Assembly: GCF_009741375.1 (NCBI RefSeq)
Contig: NZ_WOWP01000045.1
Span: 1-64,000, forward strand
Direction of reading: 5' to 3'
DNA from: Flavobacterium rakeshii
Lineage (GTDB): Bacteria > Bacteroidota > Bacteroidia > Flavobacteriales > Flavobacteriaceae
Length of the DNA stretch: 64,000 bases
Positions 1 to 7,937 of this stretch are shown one piece after another. Position 1 is the stretch's first letter; each line of letters begins with the position of its first letter. The notes below the pieces were generated by a model. The model was not told where the DNA came from. It ran no database searches and saw nothing but the letters and a program-made list of their open reading frames with translations. Both the position numbers and the translations under genes were made by a program.

Positions 1-107
1 AGACAAGGCAATCGACCGCAGCCTTTTCTATGCTTTACGCTAATGTAATTCGGATGAGAAGATAAAAGCAATCATAGCCAAATTTTGACCATGATTGAAA
101 AAAATTG

Positions 108-129
108 GGGCAGGTTTGGTTCCCTGCCC
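108..129 (-). terminator. Terminator after the DUF932 pseudogene
   Basis: A 7-bp stem (GGGCAGG/CCTGCCC) lies just downstream of the minus-strand DUF932 gene. On that strand it is followed by a run of seven T. It looks like an intrinsic terminator. Confidence 0.6.
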
Positions 130-154
130 TGTTTTCATTTTCTCTAATGCTTAC

Positions 155-1226
155 TTAATTCAGTGTAAAAATTCCGCTGTCATTTTTGGCAAAACCGCTG
201 CACAATTCAAAGGCTTTTTGCGCTCTTGTTTGTGCGGTTCCTCCCATTACAATGGATTGCAATTTAGCTTCTTCATCTTTATATTTTCTTACATTTTGAT
301 AGTAGCCCGTCACAGCATTGTAAGCGCCAAACAAAGTACCTTTAGTGGTATCCATTTGTTGGGTGTCATTTACCATTGCATAGGCAAAAAGCATCTTCCA
401 CCATGTTCTTATATGCGGTCGATAATTCATCTTCTGCTCCCTTCTTTAAAAGGCCGTAGGTTTCTTTGTTTGGGCATAGTGCCAACTGTATTAATTTCTT
501 TACCTCATCATCTTTAATCCTGACCGTTGCCCACTCGTTAAAGATGTTTTCTAACTGGTTACTAAGGGTGTTTGCCAGTCCCATAACTTTATGTGCATTT
601 TCCAAACGCTGGTTTGCTCCCGAGGTGTGTTTTATGCGCACCACATTGGTCATATTTTTTAATGATGCGTTAAGTGTATTCTGGCAGACAATGCGCACGG
701 GTGTAAAGGCTGCTGTAATGCTTCCGCTGCCATCGTGAAAGGTGGTCAGGAAAATATATTTTTCGGTTACATCATCGCCATTACCCACACGGATATAATC
801 AGGCAGTTTAGCAGTAATAAAAATGCGTTCGCCATTTCCTAAAGCCCCTGCAGTCTCGTATAAAATTCCATCCTCACCGCCTACAATAGCATCAAAAAAA
901 GCAAACGCATCACGATTCTGTACTATGTGGTAATCTTTACCTACCACACCCAAAACAGTATTGTTGTCGCTGCGTACATTGGCAAAATAATTCGGCACTG
1001 TGAGAGGCTCGTCAATATTCAAATCTGTGGTAGCCTGTAGCATTTCTGTACTGTTTGTAAACAGTGGCGATTTCACTACTTCATAATCCAGTCCCGCATG
1101 TTTAATTGCTTCCGAGCTTGTTGGGTAGTCAGTTACTACCTGACCTAAATTGTGCCATGCTTTTTCCTTTACACTGAAAAAAGAATAACGGCCTGTCCTT
1201 TCGTTGTAATTAATGATTTCTAAGAT
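155..1226 (-). pseudogene. Broken DUF932 (phage/plasmid-like, TIGR03299-type) gene
   Basis: Two overlapping frames together make one DUF932 protein, a family common on Bacteroidetes plasmids, phages and integrative elements and of unknown function. The upstream part (to 366) ends in YKNMVEDAFCLCNGK. The downstream part (from about 430) carries on with AYAMVNDTQQMDTTKG. The join needs one base removed from the A5 run at 386-390 (T5 on the coding strand). Homology-like sequence continues upstream of the first usable GTG (1076) as NYNERTGRYSFFSVKEKAW, up to a stop at 1227-1229, without any ATG, GTG or TTG, so the start also appears lost. Two lesions argue for a decayed gene, although a homopolymer base-call error could explain the frameshift. 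Confidence 0.7.
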
Positions 1227-1252
1227 TTAAGGGTTCGACAAAAAAATTAACT

Positions 1253-1268
1253 GTGATGAATTCATCAC
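1253..1268. repeat. 16-bp perfect palindrome
   Basis: GTGATGAATTCATCAC is a perfect inverted repeat with no spacer, located upstream of the decayed DUF932 gene. It could be an operator for a dimeric regulator, but no cognate regulator can be assigned. Confidence 0.4.
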
Positions 1269-1401
1269 TTTTCTTTTTTAGCCGTCAGCCTCCTTAAAAA
1301 ACACATTTTTTTTCCAAAAGAAAACGGTAAAAAAGAAAGCAGCCGAAAAGTGCGGTGCAGCGGGAAAACAAAAGGAAACGGAATAAGTCCCGAAAGGTGG
1401 T

Positions 1402-1468
1402 GAGCCTGCGAGCCATTATGCCGTAGTCTTTTGTTTTAACAATAAATTGCGCCGCAATAACTTAGCTG
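1402..1468. repeat. 67-bp imperfect direct repeat, copy 1
   Basis: This segment starts GAGCCTGCGAGCCATTAT and ends GCAATAACTTAGCTG. It matches 3719-3785 at 62 of 67 positions by eye, in the same orientation and without gaps. The two copies bracket the PLD-like, 142-aa and lipoprotein genes. It contains no obvious gene. Confidence 0.8.
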
Positions 1469-1645
1469 CCTTTTTTGCCGTTTCGTAATGGAAAAGAATC
1501 AGAAGAGAATAAGCAGGATCGAAAAGAATATTATAGTTGTACCTCCACCACAACACTTTCATCCGCACGTTCATTTCAGTTTAAAAACTTGCTTTTGTAA
1601 GCTTAGATTATTAAAATTGCAGATAAATACTAACCAACCTTACCA

Positions 1646-2338
1646 ATGGCAGATTTTTTAACTACCAACGGCACTTCATATAATATTGAGAACATTATTA
1701 TTGAAGCCCGTAAAAACCTCACTTTAGTTTCCCCTTATCTTCAGATTTCTAAGATTCTTTTTGACCGCCTTAAAGACGCAAATGCCAGAGGTGTCAATAT
1801 AAAAATAATATACGGCAAAGATGAATTAAATCCTCATCAAAGAAGCGGGCTAGAAGAGCTTAAAAAACTTGAATTATACTATTCTGACAACCTACATGCA
1901 AAGTGTTACTTTAATGAACACCATATGGTAATAACATCCATGAACATGTATGAATTCTCAGAAAAGAATAACCGAGAGATGGGAGTACTTGTTGATGCCA
2001 ATGAAGACAAAAAGATTTATGATAAAGCTGCTCAGGAAGCACAGTCAATAATGCAATCTGCTCAAAGAATTTACCTTTCCAACAACAATTGGGAGCGTAA
2101 CTCTCATAATAATTATCAAAAAAATAACAAAAAGACTTCCAAAGGTTTCTGCATCAGGTGCGAAGATAAAATCCCGTATAATCCTGATAGTCCTTACTGT
2201 TATGACTGCTATTTTATATGGTCAAGTTTTGAAAACCCACACTATGTAGAAAATGTTTGCCATAAGTGCGGAAATTACGAAAACACCACGATGGTAAAGC
2301 CTCAATGTTACAATTGTTTCAGTAATCAAAAGATGTAA
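1646..2338 (+). CDS. PLD-like domain protein with C-terminal double zinc knuckle
   Basis: This 230-aa protein has a phospholipase-D/nuclease-type fold in residues 5-120. A single HxK motif (H84, K86) is followed by the strand MVITSMN (N100) and a conserved E111, the pattern of one-HKD nucleases that act as dimers. The C-terminal part has eight cysteines in four CxxC pairs (C169/C172, C185/C188, C205/C208, C221/C224), enough for two zinc knuckles that could bind nucleic acid or protein. There is no signal peptide, so it should be cytosolic. It sits alone between the 67-bp repeats in an accessory island. Endonuclease or phospholipase activity is inferred from the family only. Confidence 0.75.
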   Translation: MADFLTTNGTSYNIENIIIEARKNLTLVSPYLQISKILFDRLKDANARGVNIKIIYGKDELNPHQRSGLEELKKLELYYSDNLHAKCYFNEHHMVITSMNMYEFSEKNNREMGVLVDANEDKKIYDKAAQEAQSIMQSAQRIYLSNNNWERNSHNNYQKNNKKTSKGFCIRCEDKIPYNPDSPYCYDCYFIWSSFENPHYVENVCHKCGNYENTTMVKPQCYNCFSNQKM

Positions 2339-2436
2339 CATTTTCCTCTAAAAGTATTCAGCATAAAAGTCACTTTAGTTTGTACAAATAGCTAAAAGTG
2401 CATGCCTGAAAGAGCATGCTCTTGGCAAAATGCCAA

Positions 2437-2474
2437 AAAACAAATCCTGACAGACACGGGAAGGGTTTGTTTTA
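2437..2474 (+). terminator. Possible terminator hairpin after the PLD-like gene
   Basis: An 11-bp stem with one wobble pair (AAAACAAATCC / GGGTTTGTTTT) ends in a short T run, about 100 nt after the stop. A neighbouring small hairpin TTGGCA-AAA-TGCCAA is at 2422-2436. The long loop makes this call tentative. Confidence 0.35.
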
Positions 2475-2576
2475 ATCTTCATGTTAATTATGAATAATTT
2501 TCTCAGATTTTAAACAATAACCAAACTTTATATATATTTGATATAACATTCTATATTTCTTTAATAGCCTTACCTA

Positions 2577-3005
2577 ATGAGTAGAACAAACTTTACTATT
2601 ATAATTGAAGCTTTAAGTCATATTGCCATTAAAGTAAAATTACATAATCACCTTAACCTTCAAGATATAAATATTCTTCTTGAAAATTTCTTTAGAGATA
2701 TTCCAACTACCACAACTCATGTATCTGAATATACAACCAACTTCGAACTTAACACCACTTTAGGCACAACTGAAAAAGTTGGAATGAAATTTGGAGGAAG
2801 TGCAAAGTCTATTGAAACAAACTCTATTTCAAGGACTCTTACACAAGGGAATGGTGATTTAGGACAAGCAGTTGTTAATTTTGATGATAACGTGCTAATT
2901 GATAAAGATACATTACCCCGATTTTTTGGATTCTCTAAATACAAAATTAGAAATTACAGCACGGGTACAGTAAGATTCACCTTTGAACCTGGAAAAATAC
3001 AATAA
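2577..3005 (+). CDS. Hypothetical protein, 142 aa
   Basis: I do not recognise a family. The protein has no signal peptide or membrane segment. Its middle (about residues 45-95) is rich in Thr, Ser and Asn, and the C-terminal half has alternating hydrophobic residues typical of beta strands (KIRNYSTGTVRFTFEPG). The start ATG follows a stop by two bases, so no longer N-terminus is available. It ends 5 bp before the lipoprotein gene, so the two are probably co-transcribed. It is AT-rich like its neighbours and lies inside the repeat-bounded cassette of the island. Confidence 0.6.
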   Translation: MSRTNFTIIIEALSHIAIKVKLHNHLNLQDINILLENFFRDIPTTTTHVSEYTTNFELNTTLGTTEKVGMKFGGSAKSIETNSISRTLTQGNGDLGQAVVNFDDNVLIDKDTLPRFFGFSKYKIRNYSTGTVRFTFEPGKIQ

Positions 3006-3010
3006 TTAAT

Positions 3011-3538
3011 ATGAAATATATCAGATCTTTAATTTTCTTAATTAGTCTATTATTTATATCATGTGATAATACTAACGATATACCTTCGACAGAAAATGTA
3101 GAAGTCGGAAAAGTATCATTTCTCTGTGACGATAAGAAAATAGAGTTAAATAATTTTTATTTTCTTGACATTATTGAAGACTCATCTCAAGAGGTAATCG
3201 GGAAACACCTTATTGCATATGATGACTATGAAAATGATGAAAACAGAACAAGTTATAAAATTGAGTTCTTTTTCTTTACAACAGATTCTAATTTTAATTT
3301 GTTTGCCATTCATCTCAATATTATAGAAAAAGTAAATGATGGAGCCGTAACAAGTATCACCTCTGTTTATAAGAATGTATTAAATGATGCGAATTATAAT
3401 GATTTATTTTTCAACCATACAATATACAATGAAAATAATAAAAAAATTAAAGGCAATTTCGAAGGCGAAGTAACTGATATAGGACTACTTAAAACTATAG
3501 TAATCCAAGGAGGTGAAATAGAATATTATTTACCTTAG
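3011..3538 (+). CDS. Hypothetical lipoprotein, 175 aa
   Basis: The N-terminus is a lipoprotein signal: two basic residues near the start, a hydrophobic stretch (LIFLISLLFIS) and a lipobox ending at Cys19 followed by Asp. After processing it would be anchored to a membrane. The mature part is acidic and mostly beta-strand-like; no family is recognised. It follows the 142-aa gene with a 5-bp gap and is followed by a strong hairpin, so the pair looks like a two-gene transcript. A role cannot be assigned. Confidence 0.65.
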   Translation: MKYIRSLIFLISLLFISCDNTNDIPSTENVEVGKVSFLCDDKKIELNNFYFLDIIEDSSQEVIGKHLIAYDDYENDENRTSYKIEFFFFTTDSNFNLFAIHLNIIEKVNDGAVTSITSVYKNVLNDANYNDLFFNHTIYNENNKKIKGNFEGEVTDIGLLKTIVIQGGEIEYYLP

Positions 3539-3555
3539 TTAAGCCAAAGCAAAAA

Positions 3556-3588
3556 ATAAAGGCTGAAAACATTGTTTTCAGCCTTTAT
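3556..3588 (+). terminator. Strong intrinsic terminator after the lipoprotein gene
   Basis: A perfect 15-bp stem (ATAAAGGCTGAAAAC) with a 3-nt loop starts 17 bp after the stop and runs into TTTTTAT. It is the clearest terminator in the island. Confidence 0.8.
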
Positions 3589-3718
3589 TTTTATACCTCA
3601 AATTAACATCCGATAATCTTAACCGAAAAGTAGTTAATTTTGTTTCAAGCTTGGCAACGATTATATACTAAATTTTCACCTTAAAGAGTGAATTTAAAAT
3701 ATAAGAACTATAATTAAC

Positions 3719-3785
3719 GAGCCTGCGAGCCATTATACCGTAATCTTTTGTTTTAACAATAAGGTTCGCCGCAATAACTTAGCTG
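3719..3785. repeat. 67-bp imperfect direct repeat, copy 2
   Basis: Second copy of the segment at 1402-1468, with five mismatches and no gaps by eye. The sequences outside the copies differ on both sides, so the duplicated unit is short and well bounded. Confidence 0.8.
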
Positions 3786-3922
3786 TCGCATCAGCAAGAA
3801 GTATTAGTGATTTCTTAGGCATTGCGGTAAAGCTTATGCCAATGGAGGAATTTCAGATATTGGATAGTTGCCATCAACTGCATTTGAAGTTGAAATATCT
3901 TGAAAATGAAAATCATAAGTAA
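3786..3922 (+). pseudogene. Possible C-terminal gene remnant
   Basis: A frame open from inside the 67-bp repeat reads SISDFLGIAVKLMPMEEFQ and ends KYLENENHK before a TAA. Its amphipathic, helix-like character suggests the tail of a former protein whose front was replaced by the repeat. The only ATGs leave fewer than 30 residues. No family is recognised. Confidence 0.3.
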
Positions 3923-4025
3923 ATTTTGACTAAGATAAATCAGTAACAGTATTGTAATTTTATTTGTGCCGTTTTGCTGAAAGCAAAATAGAGAGAGAAA
4001 GTCGAATTACAAATGAAGAGGAATT

Positions 4026-4283
4026 ATGAGTGAGTATGTAACTAAAGACGATTTAAGGCAGTACAGCCTTATGATCATTGATGAAATTAGAAAACTAAAA
4101 CCCGAGATTAAAAAAGATGACGAAGTGGAATGGCTGAAAAGCCATGCAGCTAAAAAAATGCTGACAATGTCGGCAGGTTCTTTACAAAACCTGAGGGTGA
4201 CAGGACAGGTGCGCTTTAAAAAGGTTCTAGGTTCCTACTACTACAACAGGGCAGACTTACAGAAATTATTCACCGGAAACTGA
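4026..4283 (+). CDS. Small helix-turn-helix (excisionase/MerR-like) protein
   Basis: This 85-aa protein has the layout common on Bacteroidetes mobile elements: a helical N-terminus, then a HTH_17-like DNA-binding segment (about residues 45-82) with MLTMSAGSLQNLRVTGQV followed by the wing-like YYYNRADLQKLF. Such proteins usually act as excisionases or regulators of island transfer. It is followed 6 bp later by another small gene, so the two are probably co-expressed. The integrase lies 6 kb away on the other strand, so a direct partnership is an inference. Confidence 0.65.
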   Translation: MSEYVTKDDLRQYSLMIIDEIRKLKPEIKKDDEVEWLKSHAAKKMLTMSAGSLQNLRVTGQVRFKKVLGSYYYNRADLQKLFTGN

Positions 4284-4289
4284 TGGAAT

Positions 4290-4571
4290 ATGACAGCAAA
4301 GGACATTCATAACCATCTTTCCAAACTGGAAAATGATGCCAGGCTCAACGTCTGGCATTTTGCGCTCCTAACAGCTATACTAACTTTAGCCGCAAGACAA
4401 AAACAATCCAAAACCATTAATGTAAGCCGAAGGAAGCTAATGGCATTGTCGCATATAAAGACTCTTCCTTCTTACCATAAGTATTTAAGGGAGCTTCAGG
4501 AATTAGAGATCATTAAATACACTCCGTCCTATAATCCGGGGTACAAAAGTGAGGTGGAGCTTTTGGTTTGA
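4290..4571 (+). CDS. Small mobile-element protein, probable winged helix
   Basis: This 93-aa protein is predicted to be mostly helical and then to end in short strands (ELEIIKYTPSYNPG...), as in winged-helix DNA-binding domains of replication or plasmid regulators. The segment RRKLMALSHIKTLPSYHKYLREL would be the recognition helices. It is coupled to the HTH gene upstream. Paired genes of this type are common next to mobilisation regions of Bacteroidetes elements, but I cannot name the family. Confidence 0.5.
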   Translation: MTAKDIHNHLSKLENDARLNVWHFALLTAILTLAARQKQSKTINVSRRKLMALSHIKTLPSYHKYLRELQELEIIKYTPSYNPGYKSEVELLV

Positions 4572-4573
4572 GC

Positions 4574-4600
4574 AATTGTCGCCACAGTTTGGCGACAATT
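4574..4600. repeat. Palindromic element (AATTGTCGCC type)
   Basis: A 10-bp stem AATTGTCGCC/GGCGACAATT with a 7-nt loop follows the small gene stop by 2 bp. It is followed by A residues on the + strand, so it is not a normal terminator for that gene. It shares its core with the palindromes at 8404 and 9681. Confidence 0.6.
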
Positions 4601-4607
4601 AAAAAAA

Positions 4608-4626
4608 TATCGCACCATCGGTGCGA
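4608..4626 (-). terminator. Terminator of the ubiquitin-like operon
   Basis: The stem TCGCACC/GGTGCGA with a 3-nt loop lies about 40 bp beyond the E1-like gene stop. Read on the minus strand it is followed by TATTTTTTT, so it should end the three-gene operon. Confidence 0.65.
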
Positions 4627-4663
4627 GATTTAAAGCTCTTATTTGTCTGTTATTGTCAGTACT

Positions 4664-5365
4664 CTACTTTTTCAAACGAAAAATCCGTGAAGTATTACTA
4701 AGACCATCGTAACAAAAGATTGCCCCGTCTAAATTAGACTCCACTCCCAAGATTATCTTAACAACTTCATTGGCCTGATGGCAACCAATTATCCCACATA
4801 CTGTGCTAATCACTCCAGAAACACTACAATTATTCTGTGATTCGAAAAGTAAGTCGGACTCACTGAAAACATCAGTTAAACCTATCAGGGCTTTACCGTG
4901 CAATACCGTTACATAACCTTCCCACCCTCTTACTGCCCCGTAGAGCAATTTTTTATTTAAAACTCTGCATATTTTGTCCAGTAATATCCGTGTATTGACA
5001 TTATCAGTACAATCGCAAATCAAATCATATTCACTTACAACGGCTACGGCATTTTCACATATCAGGGCAACATCATGACAGTAAACCTTTATATCTGGAT
5101 TTTGCTTTCTAAGCATAGTTGATAATACTTCAGTCTTACATTTTCCTACATCTGCAGGTGCAAAAGCAAACTGCCTGTGCAGATTCGTTTCCTGTATGAT
5201 ATCAAAATCAGCTATCCCGATTGTTCCTATACCCATAGCGGCAAGGTAGGTAGCTACTGGCGTACCCAAGCCACCTGCCCCTACTATAAGAACTTTTGCC
5301 TTATTCAACCTGTCTTGCCCACTGACACCAAATTCACTGACAAGGTTTTGTTGCAGGTATCTCAT
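4664..5365 (-). CDS. E1-like (ThiF/MoeB/HesA family) adenylating enzyme
   Basis: This 233-aa protein is a compact ubiquitin-activating-type enzyme. Visible landmarks are the ATP-binding GAGGLG loop (29-34), acidic residues D53/D55, the NLHRQ motif (61-65), DCTDN near 118-122, and a cysteine in NCSVSG (C180) at the position of the catalytic Cys of ThiF. The two CxxC pairs that hold zinc in ThiF and MoeB are missing. Family members adenylate the C-terminal Gly-Gly of a small beta-grasp protein. Such a protein is encoded two genes upstream, and this gene follows the DUF4132 gene after 2 bp, so the UBL is the likely substrate. No thiamine or molybdopterin genes are nearby. Confidence 0.85.
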   Translation of the reverse strand: MRYLQQNLVSEFGVSGQDRLNKAKVLIVGAGGLGTPVATYLAAMGIGTIGIADFDIIQETNLHRQFAFAPADVGKCKTEVLSTMLRKQNPDIKVYCHDVALICENAVAVVSEYDLICDCTDNVNTRILLDKICRVLNKKLLYGAVRGWEGYVTVLHGKALIGLTDVFSESDLLFESQNNCSVSGVISTVCGIIGCHQANEVVKIILGVESNLDGAIFCYDGLSNTSRIFRLKK

Positions 5366-5367
5366 CG

Positions 5368-7935
5368 TTATCTGTTGATCTGTGATGTGATGGTACTATC
5401 TGTAATCTTATCGTCTGCTGCAAGCATAAATGCTTTAGACAATATTACAGAAAGGCCGTTATCCCCTTCAAAAGGGAGGTAAATATTTCCGGTGTTGTCC
5501 TTTTTGCTCCTGTCTGGCACAATGCATAAATATTGGTCGTTAGGCTCCATCAGAATATTAGTACTGCCAATATGGATTTTGTAGGTGCGGAGTTTACCTT
5601 TTACAACTACAAATTTATCCTGTATTGTAGTTACGTTTGCTATTTTCAGGCGTGGAATAAGACCAGTTAGTATTTCTTTCCTGTTTTTAGCTACTTCCGA
5701 TAAATCGCCAAACGAATACGCCTGCCAGTAATCTCTGTACGCCGGCAATCCTCCTGAATCTCGCCATGTAGGGTCATTACCCACGCTGGCAACACCCACA
5801 AAAAGATCAACATCACGCAACGCTTCAGAAAAAGGTATGGCCGGTACATCAATGAGGTCTACAAGTTCATTGGTTTGTGTATTGATAAAACGTATCTGGT
5901 CGGTAGTTACGTAATTCCAGATTCCGGTTTCATTAAACGCATCATCGGCATTAAGTGCATTAATCCAGTACTCTGCCCGCAGATTGTATTCAGGCAGAAG
6001 TAACGAGGCCGTATCCTGGTCACCACCATCCCAAGCCCCAATAAGCCTTGCCGTCCAATTTCGTCCTTTAGCTAAGGTAACATATTGATGCTGCTTCAGT
6101 ATGTGTGAAGCCATCCTGTTGCTGTAGGTACGGGTATTAATCTCTGCTTCAGTGAGCAGGTATATTTCCCGGAAAGCCTGTTTAAAGGGCTGCAATACCT
6201 TATTAGCAATCAGGTAATCACGCCACAATTTAACTTCACCGGTAGTACTAACCGCCGGATGCCATAAAGAAACTTGTGTATACTGTTCAATATTAACTTC
6301 ATCTCCTGTAGCAGTAATCCACTTATCTTTAGACCTTATTGCCTGAATAGTAATATCATCACCAATAAAATTAAAAATAAGATTATTGGTTACCCATCCT
6401 AGCAAACCATGCTCGACATATCTTTCCTTAAAATATTCTAACTTAATTTCACGATTACTTCTCAGCATCCTGTCAAACCGGTCTCGCTGTGTCGATGTAG
6501 CCTGGTCAACTTGTTTTTGAACGTCCTTTATCTTTTTGAGCAGGGTAGCATGCTTATTTTTAACAACGACAGGTACTGATTTTTGTTCTTTACCATCTTC
6601 CTTCAACCAAACTATGGTTGATTTACCCACGCCTGCAATGTGAAGTACAGCAGTGAAGTCTCCAACATTCCACTCCCTTTTTCCTTCTTTCAGTTTAAAG
6701 TCATCTACTGCCAGATCTTCTATTTCATGCGTTGTAACGCCGTGCTTGGCTGCTGCCTCCTGAATATATTTTTCAATAATTTTTAAGGTGTTATTCTGCT
6801 TGATTTTAAGCCTCAACCTCGAAAGCTGGCTGATACCATCCAGCCCTTTAGAGTTAGCAAGCGTATATAAGCAGGCATTTCCGACTCCCGGTGCTGACGG
6901 TCCTTTCTGCGGAATCTTTTTAAAACAGCGATCGCCCAGCTTACTTATGGTCTGTATCGTTTGCTGGTCGTGAAATAATGAGCACATCCAAACCAGCCCT
7001 TTTAGCGCCTCCGTATTGAGGCTGCTCAGGAACACAGCTTCAATATAAACATATTCAGCGCCACTATAGTTGTGCCTGTGCTCCGTAACTGTTTCTTTTA
7101 GGTTTATAAGGGTCGTAAAGAGTTCCTGAACTGTTTTTTTAAATTTATCAGTTCCTAAATCTGTTATTACCGCTTTAGCCTCTGTAATATATTTTTTAGA
7201 TGGCTTAGCACCGGTTGCTTTCTGTGCTTTGGCAATAAGTTCATACCATAAAAACCTTTCCCTATCCTGTAATCCTTCAATAATCGAATTAGCTACAGGA
7301 GTGAAATCATCCTCTCCTAAAAATAATACCGACCTGATATTCCCTTCTTCCTTTTCAAAAAGAAGGTCTTCTATTTTTTCTAACAACTTAGTTTTCTCTT
7401 TTTCAAGATACGAAGAAGCTGTACTTTCAAGATGCTTTTTTAAAACTGTCAATGCTTCCCGAGCTTCCTGGTCAACTGAATGGTCTTTTTGCTGTTTTGA
7501 AAATTGATTAAGAAGAAAAGCAAGACTCCAGTCCTGAAAATTAAACTTGTTTTTATTAGTTCCGTTGTATATAGCTACGATTATACGTTTTAAATCACTA
7601 CCCTTAATTGTTAACTTGGATCTAAAAATTTGCTTTATGTAAGCGAAACGTAACTGGTTTTCCTCATAGATCCTGTTGTGCGGACCGCCCCATCGTTCAG
7701 TAGCGTTACTACATATCTTTTCAATGCAGTAAACTGCAAAGTCAATTTTTTTACTGTTTTCCCATTTCCCTACTATATCTACATAAACAGATAATTTGTT
7801 TATTGAAGGATCATAGAAATAACTACTGGTTAATAAAAACTCTTCTCTTGTTTTTTGCAGTATGTTGTCAAAATTTTCTACCCCGGCATCAGCGTTACCT
7901 TTAATAGCCGTCTTAAGTTTATCAAAAATTCCCAT
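5368..7935 (-). CDS. DUF4132 domain protein (MolR-like), partner of UBL and E1
   Basis: This 855-aa cytosolic protein has a mostly helical N-terminal half (about 1-400, HEAT-like in appearance). It is followed by a DUF4132-type region (about 480-650) with the family signatures HPAVSTTGEVKLWRDYL, QPFKQAFREIYLLT and LAKGRNWTARL. The C-terminal domain (about 770-850) reads YKIHIGSTNILM, YLCIVPD and LPFEGDNGLSVILSKA and resembles the module often found behind DUF4132. E. coli MolR is a distant relative of uncertain function. The gene begins 2 bp after the UBL stop and ends 2 bp before the E1 start. It could be the target, the ligase-like scaffold or the effector of the conjugation pair. I see no known catalytic motif. 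Confidence 0.75.
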   Translation of the reverse strand: MGIFDKLKTAIKGNADAGVENFDNILQKTREEFLLTSSYFYDPSINKLSVYVDIVGKWENSKKIDFAVYCIEKICSNATERWGGPHNRIYEENQLRFAYIKQIFRSKLTIKGSDLKRIIVAIYNGTNKNKFNFQDWSLAFLLNQFSKQQKDHSVDQEAREALTVLKKHLESTASSYLEKEKTKLLEKIEDLLFEKEEGNIRSVLFLGEDDFTPVANSIIEGLQDRERFLWYELIAKAQKATGAKPSKKYITEAKAVITDLGTDKFKKTVQELFTTLINLKETVTEHRHNYSGAEYVYIEAVFLSSLNTEALKGLVWMCSLFHDQQTIQTISKLGDRCFKKIPQKGPSAPGVGNACLYTLANSKGLDGISQLSRLRLKIKQNNTLKIIEKYIQEAAAKHGVTTHEIEDLAVDDFKLKEGKREWNVGDFTAVLHIAGVGKSTIVWLKEDGKEQKSVPVVVKNKHATLLKKIKDVQKQVDQATSTQRDRFDRMLRSNREIKLEYFKERYVEHGLLGWVTNNLIFNFIGDDITIQAIRSKDKWITATGDEVNIEQYTQVSLWHPAVSTTGEVKLWRDYLIANKVLQPFKQAFREIYLLTEAEINTRTYSNRMASHILKQHQYVTLAKGRNWTARLIGAWDGGDQDTASLLLPEYNLRAEYWINALNADDAFNETGIWNYVTTDQIRFINTQTNELVDLIDVPAIPFSEALRDVDLFVGVASVGNDPTWRDSGGLPAYRDYWQAYSFGDLSEVAKNRKEILTGLIPRLKIANVTTIQDKFVVVKGKLRTYKIHIGSTNILMEPNDQYLCIVPDRSKKDNTGNIYLPFEGDNGLSVILSKAFMLAADDKITDSTITSQINR

Positions 7936-7937
7936 TC

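Larger units (their letters stand above)
1227..1645. other. Gene-free stretch with a palindrome and one 67-bp repeat copy
   Basis: No convincing reading frame is seen here. The stretch holds a perfect 16-bp palindrome (1253-1268), a purine-rich tract (about 1310-1400) and the first copy of the 67-bp repeat (1402-1468). It probably contains the start region of the PLD-like gene that follows and the old start region of the DUF932 gene. Confidence 0.5.
3589..4025. other. Gene-free stretch with repeat copy 2 and a gene remnant
   Basis: No intact gene is seen. The stretch contains the second 67-bp repeat (3719-3785), a short open tail of a reading frame to 3922, and about 100 bp that must hold the promoter of the HTH gene at 4026. 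Confidence 0.5.

Noticed and set aside
1-95. Possible end of a gene at the left edge
   Set aside because: No frame gives a recognisable protein tail, and stops occur in the frames examined, so nothing can be supported.
4574-4600. Hairpin as the terminator of the small HTH-linked gene
   Set aside because: It is followed by A residues, not T, on that strand. It fits the palindromic element family better.
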